Below, piece after piece: positions 21,901 to 33,900 of a stretch of 64,000 nt of DNA; the first letter of the stretch is position 1; each line of letters opens with the position of its first letter. Where the stretch lies: positions 80,463,945-80,527,944 of the forward strand of contig OY755243.1 of the NCBI GenBank assembly GCA_963576725.1. Reading direction: 5' to 3'. Origin of the DNA: Azorinus chamasolen. Its lineage: Eukaryota; Mollusca; Bivalvia; Cardiida; Solecurtidae. A program made the position numbers and the translations under genes. Under the pieces are notes generated by a model that was given only the letters and a program-made list of their open reading frames with translations, had not been told where the DNA came from and did not search any database.

Positions 21901-24900
21901 ATTGACGCGATTAGCAAGAGAAGGGTTAATTAATGCAGGCCGAAAGTAATAGAGGCCTTGTAGGAGCTCTCTGCACACATTTGCCGTCAACCATTTACTT
22001 GTTAGATACGCCTTTTCACACCTTTGCAAACAGAGTAGACCCAGATTAGACAGCTCCTGTAGGGCCATCTGATCAGGATATACTATGCTTGCTTATGGTG
22101 AAATATATATCTGAGTCTGCTGTTTCTGTCATGGTCGCAAATCCCATAGTTCATATGCTTGAACAGAAATAATTCTAATTTTAACCCATTTGCTCCCACG
22201 ATCCCATGTATGGGACGTAGGCAAACAGTGTAGACTCTGATCAGACGCCGCATAATGTGGCGTCTGATCAGAGTCTACACTGTTTGCTGATAGGAATTTA
22301 AATATGAAACAAAACGAAATTGAGAATTTAGGCCAGGCATCCCTTAGATAAAGAATGGTCTAATCCAATATATAAACATGGAAGAATCCACTGGGAGCAA
22401 ATGGGTTAATATTCATGATGTTACTAATGTTTGTATAAATTCATTTCCATGAGGGGAGGGGTTAAGATTCATAAGTATATCTGTATACATAATTTGGTGC
22501 TTGTTTTAGAGGAGGTTCAGATAAGCTGCGTAAATTAAAACAACTTCTTTAGAGACGATTCTAAAGAGTAATCACAGCATATGGTTTGGGGGAGAAATGA
22601 CGATTTCAGTATTTGAGTACGCACACTTATTTGTTGCTCGGCACGATGCAGTCCGGCATCTTGCATCAATGTTTCTCTGTGCAGAGATATGTCTTTTGAT
22701 GCCATCAAAATTGGATCTAGACAAGAATTTAATCACTCATAAGATGTGTAAATCTACAGCTGACTGGCACAGAAGAAAATTCTCCTGTGAAAATTAAAAT
22801 ATTATATTATTTTTTTTATAAATTTATAGTAATATATAAACAAAGTGATTCTGTCCATGGTAGAAACTACAAAATCAGATTTATATTTAATCCGTTAGGA
22901 AACAGAATAGACCCTGGTCAGATGGCTCCAACAAGAGATGTTTGGTCTGGGTCTACTCTTTTTGCATAGGCGAGAAAATGTATCTCTATCAGGTAAAACC
23001 TATGGAATCAGGAATTCCATGATTTAGCAAACGCAGCTCATATTAGTCAAAATTGTCAGAACGTGCGCATGTTCGAATTTTATCTCTCATTGAATCAAAT
23101 ACAGTTGAACGTGTCTTAAGCGGCCATTCATTTATTGAACATAGGAGTGTTAAAAGCAGATGATTGTTTAATGCAGGACAAATGTGATGCAGAAAGCTCC
23201 TACAGGAACTTTCTGCATTTTTTACCAGCATTAATCTACCGCCTGCTTTACAGACCCATCATTAAACCTTTTTTGATGAACGCTTAAGACAGGTTCTACT
23301 GTACAGACAAGAACGTAATCGACAAATGATGACATGATTATCGTAACTGTGCATATTTTGCTGTTTTTAAGGAAATAAATCACCATTTTGACAAGGGCAT
23401 TCATTGTCTGAACTAACGTATTCTATAGGCAATCATTATAAGTGCATATTGTACGCCAAAGTTATTTTATACAAACGAGCATTCAAACTGTTGCTTGACT
23501 GTTATTATTCCCAAATTATAGGCCTATTAAGTTTTTATCAGTTTGTTGAATCTGTTAATCCGTTCTCTGTTGAATATTCATGTAAGAAATAATGACATTA
23601 TGAATATCTATCACCTGGCCTTTTTTACTGGTATACAGTAGACCATGTTCTAAGCGGCCATTCATTTATTGAGCATATATACGTGTTTAAAAGCAGGGAG
23701 TTGCTTATTTCAGTGCAAAAGTAATGCAGAAAGCTCCTATAGAAGTTATCTGCATTAATTTTGACATGCATTAAGCTACCACCTGCTATACAAACCTATA
23801 ATTAGACCTCTTTTTGAAGACCGATTAACCTACTCACTCATATTGACGACTCTTTAGAAGTCACTTCGTGAAACCATTGTGATAAATAGAGCATTTGCTC
23901 CTATGGGAGCAAATGCTCTATTTATCACAATGGTTTCAAACTACACCATTCTAAAAATTTCCTTTTCTCTAGTTAATGCTACTTTTCGGTAGATTTATTC
24001 AAAGAGGTTGTATCTAAAAATAGCCTACGAGGTAATGGATTAAGACAGGTTCTACAATCTATTCAGATACAGATTTTTATTCGGCATAAAATAGTATGAG
24101 CATATTCATAGCCATAAATATATATATGAACAATCAAATATCTACATACGTAAACAGCAATGACATGGAAAGTTATATTCTTCATTCAATAAAGTTTACA
24201 GAGAAGTATAGACTGATCAGAGTTATGGTAAATTAATAAATGTATATTCTTATTTTAGGTATATGAGTGATGTGACAGAAATCGTGAATTTTTAATTTCC
24301 ACCCCTAAGTTTGGATGCATTGTAAATAAATTTCGAGAGATTACGGATAATTCTAGGTGATTTAGATGACATCAAGTTTTTAAATTTTTGAGTATTTGGC
24401 CACCGACAGAAGTTAGGAGAATTTTTTTTGAGTATTTGGCCACCGACAGAAGTTAGGAGAAAAATATTGTCGTCTTAATTCTTTGAATTTCGGACATACT
24501 AAGAGGAAGTGGTATTCGTTCTTCTATTATGTTCATGTTGCAATGTTGACAGATTCTTTCTGTTCTTGGTATATTTAAATGTCTGCCTTTCTCTATAGCT
24601 AAATCATGTGATGAGAGCCTAATTTGGTAAGGGCAATTATGGTAACTATTAATATTTATCCAGCTAAGGTAGTTTTCTATTTCGAGATTTTCTTTGTACT
24701 TGCAATATGACATTAGTCAATTTGAATTGTTGATGCTACTATGCCAGTTTTGCTTGTAAGAATATATGAGTCGTTGTTTAATGACATTCAACTTTAATGT
24801 GATATTTTCTTGCATTATCCATACATGACATTCGAATTTCATCAAGAATTTGTTTTCCATGTAATGCCCAATTTGTACCGACATATGCGTTGTTATTATT

Positions 24901-27900
24901 TGCGTCTTGCTTTAACATATTGTATATTGTGTATTATTTTCAGATTGAATAATTTTTATCCAATATTTTATTATTAAAATATTTTTTAGCGGATCTTCAT
25001 AGGATATCTACCTAGCTCTCCATACAAATCATCAATGTTAGTACTTTTTCGAACACAATACCTTTCTAAGAAATCTACAGTGTATTATTTTTATATTTTT
25101 ACATTCGTGGTATCCGAAATTAAGTATAGATCCTACGAGGCTGTCAAAAAGTTTACATTTATCTGTGATAGCTTTATCTAACTGGTTAAAAATTATGAAT
25201 AAATTGTGCATAGCAAATAAAGAGTGTTTGGCTAATTGTTTCTGTGTTCGGAACCCATTTCCGTTTTTGACCATGTTTATACCGAGATATTAAAGGATTC
25301 TACTAGATCTAATTTCATATTATTATGATAAAATTCATGTTTTTTAGGTCGGGCTTTCTTGAACATCATGATTGTTGTTTTCTTTGTATTTACATTTAGT
25401 CCCCAAGAGTTGCACTATATTTGTAGATCGTTAAGTAAGGATTATAGAGCATGTGTGGTATGTGCAAAAAGTACCGCATCATCAGCAAATAAGAGGATGA
25501 ATAATTTTGCGTCATCAAGAGTGAATAAGCCATCAATATTACTGTTTAGATGTGATACTGGTAGAGACAGAGTCTGAAAGGTCTATAATAATTTCATAAG
25601 CAAATAGAGTAGACCCTGATGATACAGAAGCCATCTGATCTGGGTCTACTCTGTTTGCAAAGACGCGAAAATGTGTTTATATGAGGAAATAATAACTGAA
25701 TACATGTATTTTTTTCTAAAAAAATACCAAATTTTTATCACTGATGAAAATCGTTTTTGTAACGAACAGAGCAACCCTGATCAATCGAGACAAAGTAGAC
25801 CCAGATCAGGCAATTTATGAAGGAGTCGTCTGCTTCAGGATCTACTTTGTTAATTTATATCGGACCTACAAGTTGTTTTCAAACACTATTATAACAAAAT
25901 TCATGTAATTCATATTCATTAAGCCATTATATTCTTTACATGAATATTCATGAGTAGGTTAAATGAAAGACAATTCACTCTTAGTGATCGGTTTCTTGCT
26001 ATAGGTATTCTGATCTGAATAAGGGTCAGTGCAGTATGTCGACCTTGACCTTTTGTATGTGTCGCTATGGAGACGCAAATTGTATGGACTTTGACACCAA
26101 CTTTGAGATCCAAGTGACTGAGAACGGACGCACGTACAGCATGCCTATCGAACCAGATACCTGTCGTAAGTGTACATGATGCTTTTGTAGGATGATGTAG
26201 TACATCCGATGTCGTGGGATATAGTACCGGTATATTCGCCCTTATGAAGTATATGTATTGACCACCGTTATAGGTTCCGAACAGTTTAGAAGAAGGAAAA
26301 TATAAATGGTTTCGCTATGAATTACCGTGTGAATATAGCTTATTGATCCGTACAAAATGAATCTTAAGTTTACCGGTTACTTACGCCGTTGTATGAGCAG
26401 TCTGATCAGGGTCCGCCCTGTTTGCATTTATGTTCCAGATTCCCCACTGTTTATCATGGCAATAACTTCCAACATTTTATTTGTTTGATACGGAATTGAA
26501 CTAATGAAAACTCATAGTGGGTGTGGTCATGTATGATTACCAAGTACAATAGAATCACCCTGTATAGCGACCACAAAAGATAATGAACGATATTCATGTA
26601 TAAAGAAATAAAGACATCGTGAGTATTGATTACATACTTTGTCTATACAAACCTGCGTCAATGTACTAATAACCCATTACCTCATACGCTAATTTTAGAT
26701 ACAACCTCTTTGAATTAATCTACCGAAAAGGAGCATTAATTAGAGAAAAGGGAAATTTTAGGATTTTGTAGTCTGAAACCATTGTGATAAATAGAGCATT
26801 TGCTCCTATAGGAGCAAATGCTTTATCACAATGGTTTCACAAAGTGACTTTTATAGAGTCGTCAAAAGTCGTCAATATGAGGGATAGGGTTAATATAGTA
26901 TTATAACAAATTAATCTAATTAATATCATGTCATCATCATTACTGTCATAAATATTCATGGGGTAATTAGTGTTAAGCAATCACCTGCTCTTATTATTGA
27001 CTCACATGTTTATTTATTACTTGGTTAACTTATTATAGACATATTCTACCGTACAAACTAATCTATTTCAGGTAAACCACCAATACTAGATTCACTGTCT
27101 GTACTTCCGGTGAATAGCACATGTCTCAACATCACATGGTTTTACGAAAAAACGGGGACGACTTTTTGTTCAGACTTTGACGCCAAAGTGTACGAAATAA
27201 CATACAGAGCAAAGTTGGAACATGAATCCAAGGTGAGTAGATTAATCTGCCACTTGTCTAAAGATAATGATACGTGAATATAATAATTTTATATGTATAC
27301 GTGTAAAATAGCCCCTGTATGATGTTTATATATCTATCATATGGGGGCTATTTTTCACAACTGTATACTCATATATTTTTTATGATTTATTAATAACATT
27401 TCAAATTACTGTGTTGTAATGTATGAAACAATTTGTCTGCAAATATGTGTGAGAACATTTTTGAGTTTTGATTCTGAGAGTGCATTGATGCATTTTTGGA
27501 TAGAAAGTCATGCAGAAAGCTCAGCTCTCTTGGAGATTTCTACATGACTATAATTCACCCTGCATTAAGCAGCCACCTGCCTAAACTGTTCTCCATTCTT
27601 CTTTACTAAATGTTTGGAGGTTTTATTGTAGATATTACTGTTTACTCGGTCTATAATGTCAACGTGAAGTTATAATAAAAATAGTCCCAAAACTCAGCTC
27701 TTAACCCATTACCTCATAGGCTATTTTTAGATACAACCTCTTTGAAAAATTCTACCAAAAAGGAACATTAACTAGAGAAAATGGAAGTTTTACAATTTTG
27801 TAGTTTGAAACAATTGTGATAAATATAGGAGCAAATGCTCTATTTATCACAATGGTTTCACAAAGTGACTTTTTCAGAGTCGTCAATATGAGGGAATGGG

Positions 27901-30900
27901 TTAAAGAGATACTTCCTGTTGGAATGTTTCCAAATGAAAGCACTTATTTTTCTTGTACCATATTTCCATAAGTCTTTGCAATGCAAACAGTTTGGATACA
28001 GGTGAGATACTGTGTCCCATCAGGGTTAATAATGTCTGATATTCTAACAATGTTGTTGAAAAGAAATGTTGATATTCTGACACGTTGTTGTTAAAAAGAA
28101 ATGCAAGATAAAGCAACTGTGACAACTGAGCTTTTCTACCAACAAAACAGTGTTTAGCAGGCTAAAGGTTAAAGATCTTCACCATTTTATGTGTAAAGCC
28201 ATTTAGTCCTGTACTCCATAGATCTATATGCCTTTAACCCTTTCATATAAAAGCCTTTTTACCCACTTTCCGTATTTCATCATAAATTAACTATTTGGCC
28301 ATGAATATTCAGTAGGCATTTAAGTTTGGACTAAATATAGAACAGGGAAAGGTTTACATGTAAATGGTAAAACACCTTTTCAAGCAGAGTAGACACAGAT
28401 CAGATGGCTCCTGTACAGACTATATGAATAAGTTCTACTCTGTTTGCTTATGGAAATATATAGATTTGTTTCTTAAGCTAATTAACCCTTTGCACCATGA
28501 GTATTCATGTTAGAAATAATAATGTTATGGAATATTAATTAGATGTTTCTTATAATGGCATTTGAATTAAGGTAATTTTTGTCTTGGCAGAAACTGTAAA
28601 GTCCGATCTATATTATTCCATAAGCAAACAGAGCAGGCCCAAATGTTTGTAAAAGGGTTGAATGGCATGTTTATGAAGTAAAGGGTTAATATTCATACAT
28701 GTACATTATTTCTTATATAAAAATGCATTGACTGAAGGGTTGAATAATGATATACTGTATATAATACGCGTGTTTACTTTATTCTTATACCAGATTATTC
28801 TCCTGGACAATGTCCATTCTTGTAATGGCAGTCATTTACTATCTGGTCTGGTTCCTTTTACTCACTACGAAGTGTCTGTACGCTGTAAGTTTACGGATTA
28901 CCTGAGCCAGGCCATAGGTCACTGGAGTGTACCAGCAGAAAATGCATCTATGACCCTTCAGAGTGGTGAGTGTCCAGTGCATTTAATTTTCTTCAATACT
29001 GATACAGTAACATCTCCTTTTAGACTGAAACCCCCCACAAACCTACCAATACTGGCTATTAAATACAGAACAAATGCAATATAGACTCATCCTTGTTTTT
29101 GTTTTACTTAAAACCCATTACTCCACGTGAATATTCATTTAAGAACATTAAGAATATTAATTACATTAATTTTTTATATGATCACAAGAATGTTTGATCA
29201 TGACAGAAACTGTAGAATCTAATTTTTAGCTCACCTGAGCAAAGCTCAGGGTGAGCTTTTGGGAGACTTTAATGTCCGGCGTGCGTCGTGCTTCGTGCGT
29301 CGTCAACAATTTGTTTGTGAACACTCTAGTGGTCACAATTGTAGTCCAATCTTCATGAAACTTGGTCAGAATGAATGTCTTGATAAAATCTTGGACGAGT
29401 TTGAAAGTGGGTCAAGTTGGGTTAAAAACTAGGTCACTAGGTCAAATAGTAGGAAAACCTTTTGAACCCTCTAGGGGTCACATTTTTAGCCCAATTTTAA
29501 TGAAACTTGGTCAGAATGATTGTCTTGATAAAATCTCGGAGGAGTTTGAAAAGTGGGTTACGTTGGCTAAAAAACTAGGTCACTAGGTCAAACAGTAGAA
29601 AAACCTTGTGAACACTCTAGTGGTCACAATTTTAGTCCAATCTTTATGAAACTTGATCAGAATGAATATCTTGATCAAATCTCGGACGAGTTAGAAAGTG
29701 GGTCAAGTGGGATTAAAAACTAGGTCACTAGGTCAAACAGTAGAAAAACCTTGTGAACACTCTAGTGGTCATATTTGTTGTCCAATCTTCATGAAACTTA
29801 GTCATAATGATTGTCTTGATAAAATCTCAAACGAGATTGAAAGTGGGTTATGTGGGGTAAAAAACTAGGTCAAACAGTAGGAAAACCTTGTGAACACTCT
29901 AGAGGTCACATTTATAGCTAAATCTTCATGAAAATTGGCCAGAATGATTGTCCTAATCAAATCTTGGACAGGTTTGAAAGTGGGTTATGTGAGGTCAAAA
30001 AGTAGGTCACTGGGTCATATCTTAGAAAAATCTAGTTTACACTCATTGTCTTGATAAAATCAATATACTAAATCTGTGAAAACCACTGCTAATGATCCAC
30101 TTTCAACATTGTTCATATATTGTCCCTAAGGTCAATATTGGCCCTAAACATGGGCTGCCCAGCAAAAATCTTAAATCTATGGTAATCAGGTGAGCGATTA
30201 AGGGCCATCTTGGCCCTCTTGTTTTATTAATCGTTAAGAGCAAACAGACCCGGATCAAAATATTGACTTCTACAGGAGCTTTCTGTATCCATGCTTATAA
30301 AACTTTTAGTTGAGTCTGAGTTGGTTCTCAAGTTTTTGATTGGCCAAAGGCTCAAATCTGACCAATCAAAAACTTGAAAACGAACTCAGACTCAACTAAA
30401 AGTTTATAAGCATGGACCCAGTATGCATTTTACCTATAGCCCTTCAGTTGTATTCATCTTCAGTTCCAGATGGGGCACCAGGCGTAATTTACAGAGGATT
30501 TTCCCATATCCACGAAAGCTGTGACAAAGACATTCGGCTTGTTAGAGTTTATTGGCAGGTATGGTTATTTCATTTAACCCTCCACACATTGAATATTCAT
30601 GTAAGAAATAATGACATCATGAATATTTATAAGTTTATTTTTTATAACAACACATGGACATAGGACGTTTAGACCATGCATGGCAGAAACTGTATAATCA
30701 TACCTATAGCATGTCTTAAGCTAACAGAGCAGACTCCTACAGGAGCTGTCTTACCTGGGTCTACTCTGTTTGCAAATGCATAGAAAGGTGTATTTATGGA
30801 GTAAATGGTTAAAGATTAGACTTTGGAAATGACTCTTTTCACTTCAGGTTGATAATGTCATGAAAATCATGATGACCTGGAATATGCAAACAGAAGTTGC

Positions 30901-33900
30901 TAATCAGAACACTCAAATAAATATTATTATCTGCCCTTAGCCATTGCCCTGATTTGGCTGCCTATAAGAGCTGCCTGATTAGGGTCAGTTCTGTTTTCTC
31001 ACATTTATTATAACATGTAGAACAGGCAGTAAGTACTACAAAAATGGTTCTATAGGATTTTCTTTAAACTTTAATTAATTACTAAACATTTTCGGCATTT
31101 CAAATGCCTTCTTCAGGATACATAAACATACAAAAAATGAGTATACTGAAGTAGTGGATTTTCGGTACTATGGTCACGTGATTGAAGTTTATTTTTGGAA
31201 CTGACTTGATTGATTGAGTGGTACCTATTATTACAGTTTCTGCCATGGCCAAACATTCCCTTATTTATGATATGCTATTATAAAACTAAAAAATTAATAT
31301 TCATACATTCATTATTTCTCACAAAAAAAGTCGTGAAGAAAATGGATGACAGGTAACAGCTAAATGCAGGGTGAACGTCATGCACAAAGCACCTTTTGGA
31401 GCATTCTTCTTAAGATTTACCCTGCATCAACCCTTTCCCGCATATTGACGACTTTTGACGACTCTGTAGAAGTCACTTTGTGAAACCATTGTGATAAATA
31501 GAGCATTTGCTCCTATAGGAGCAAATGCTCTATTTATCACAATGGTTTCAAACTAAAACATTCTAAAAGTTTCCTTTTCTCTAGTTAATGATCCTTTTCG
31601 GTAGATTTATTCAAAGAGGTATCTAAAAATAACCTATGAGGGAATGGGTTAAGCAGCCACCTGTCTAAAAAGTTGACAAAAATCTTAAATTTTAACCCTT
31701 TACACCATAAATATACCTTTCTATACCTTTGCAAACAGAGTAGACCCAGATCAGATGGCTTCTGTAGGAGCTGTCTGATCAGGATCTGTTCTGGTTTCTT
31801 GATTCTACAGTTTCTGCCATGGCCATATATATGGCCATATATTCCTGTGTCCATGTGCTATTATAGCAATTAATTTAATCAATTTTCATAATGTTATTAG
31901 TCGCCCACTGGTTACTGGTTGAGGGACTATAGGTTTGCTCGATTCTGTCTGTCCATCTGTCAAGCGTCTGTCATACTTTGTCCGTCTGTCAAAGTCTGTC
32001 TGCTCTATAGGAGCTGTCTAATCTGGGTCTACTCTGTAGCTAAATTTTCAGATGGAGATATGAAGGAAAGGGTTAATATTGATTAGATAAATTTTAATTA
32101 TGGCATAAAATTGCAGGATATTTTGGTCAAGGCAACAATTGTAGTCAAATTATACCAGTGCATATAAACAGTGCAGACCCTGATCAGATGGCTCCTTTAG
32201 GTCTACTTTGTTTGCAAAGGCATGAAAAGGTGTTATATGGGGAATATGGAGAAGCTTCAACAGGAGCTTTCTGCATTATTTTTGCCCTCCAATAACCCTT
32301 TCCCTGTTCTATATTTATTATAAATTTCAATACCTACTAAATATTCATGGAAAAAATCGTTATAATGAAATATGGAAATATTGTAGCAATTTTAGGAAGT
32401 TAAGAAACAGATCTATCAGATTCCAATAGCAAACAGAGCAGACCCTGATCAGACGGCTCCTCTAGGAGCCGTCTGATCTGGGTCTACTCTGTTTGCAAAT
32501 GCATGAAAACACGTTAAATATCAGGGAAAGGGATAAGCGACCAACTACTTTTTAAGACTCCTATGTTCAATAAATGAATGGCTGCTTAAGACAGGTTGTA
32601 CTGTGCTTGCAAATGTCAGTTTGGCCATGCTTAGTATGATCAGGGGTGCTGTTATGAGGAATTTGGTGACATCTTGGCAAGCATAGATTGCATTTCAACA
32701 TTGACATCATGTTTCTATGTTTGTCCTCCCACAATCTCTTTGCCTTAATTAGTTTCTGTAATTCTTAGTAAACCCTTTCCTTCATATAAATGCACTTTTA
32801 ATTGTATTTTTAAACAGAGTAGACCCAGATAAGACGGCTCCTATAGGAGCTGTCTGATCAGGTTCTTCTCTGTTTGCTAATGGAATTTGAAAGATTGTTT
32901 CTTTTTTCTAAAATGGCTATCTACAAGTTCGGACACCTTCCATATTTCATTATAACTACTTTGACCATGAATATTCATCAGATATTGAAATTTGGAATGA
33001 ACATAGAACAGGGAAAAGGTTAATACAATGGCATGCTTTTGTTCTTTAATTTCAGCCTGTAGATTTTCAGAAAAGAAACGGCATTATAACGTCATACCAC
33101 ATAAATGTGTTCAGCAAACAGGGCATTTCAAAAGTTCTGCAGCGTGAACTTAGACAACCAGGGGAGGCAATCCATGTAGATTTGAAATTATCATGTACGT
33201 TGAAGTATGTTCTCCAGTTGGCTGCGGCTACTACCGTGGGCGTGTCCAGTGTTGTGGCAGAAATGGATATACCTCAAAGAAACTCAGGTAATATTACTGT
33301 TGCTTATTTTTTAATGATCAATGTTTCAAATGGTATTTATATTTATATGATGGGTTTAAGCATTAACCCTTCTCTTGCTGAATTTTAAAATACATTTCTC
33401 CTTCTTAACCCATTTCTTGTTGTTTAATTACATATATCTTCACTGTGTACAAGTATTTCGCTGTGCAATTACTGCTGTGGAATGCAGTGGTTGCGCAATC
33501 AATTTGTAAATATGGCAGACCCTGATGAGACAGCTCCTGCAGGAGCTGTCTCATCTGGGTCTTCGCTATTTACAGGTAGGTATATTGACGTGAATAGCAA
33601 GCGAAGGGTTAAACTACATTATCAACCGTTTACTCCATGAATATTCATGTAAGGCAAAATGACACCATGAATATTAATTAGATTATTTTTTATAATGGCA
33701 GATGGAAGTAGGACATTTTGGCCATAATAGAAACTGTAGAATCATATCAATATGTAGAAACTGTAGAATCATATCAATATAATTTCAAACGCAAACAGAC
33801 CAGACCTGATCAGACATTTCCTGTAGGAGCTGCAAGATCTGAATCTACTCTTTTTTGCAAAGGGCATAGAAAGGCGTATTTATGGAGTAAAGTAAATACA

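Larger units (their letters stand above)
20764..26004. other. Receptor intron 2 contents
   Basis: A 5.2-kb intron. Family A 20859-21350 with family G copy 4 inside; family A 21364-21603; a decayed type C element about 21612-21985 with family G copy 5; minus-strand family A about 21988-22465 with a family M element inside; a type J fragment near 22540-22590; family A parts near 22795-22985. Further on: type C 23101-23303; type C 23634-24057 with a family B copy inside; an exact 38-bp tandem duplication near 24388-24460; a minus-strand LINE remnant about 24440-25580; family A hairpins near 25600-25670 and 25790-25850. No host exon seen. Confidence 0.6.
27233..28793. other. Receptor intron 4 contents
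   Basis: A short palindrome AAATAGCCCC...GGGGGCTATTT at 27305-27356; a decayed type C core about 27480-27632; a minus-strand family B copy 27701-27904; a type I remnant about 27985-28030; A' and A fragments 28235-28480; and a family A copy 28492-28689. Confidence 0.6.
28966..30463. other. Receptor intron 5 contents
   Basis: A family A element from about 29112 is interrupted at 29224 by a TTTTTAGCTCACC element (to about 30224) and resumes with TTAATCGTTAAGAGCAAACAG. A family H hairpin (30289-30420) follows and ends 43 bp before exon 6. Confidence 0.65.
30559..33055. other. Receptor intron 6 contents
   Basis: Family A 30574-30812, starting 15 bp into the intron; hairpin remnants near 30885-31000; a type C element about 31350-31680 with family B 31425-31652 inside it; minus-strand family A about 31693-31900; a type C element about 32240-32612 with an A' copy (32287-32537) at its core; and minus-strand A' 32769-33023, ending 32 bp before exon 7. 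Confidence 0.6.

Noticed and set aside
24388..24460. Exact 38-bp tandem duplication (GAGTATTTGGCCACCGACAG)
   Set aside because: A simple local duplication at the edge of a LINE remnant; no sign of function.
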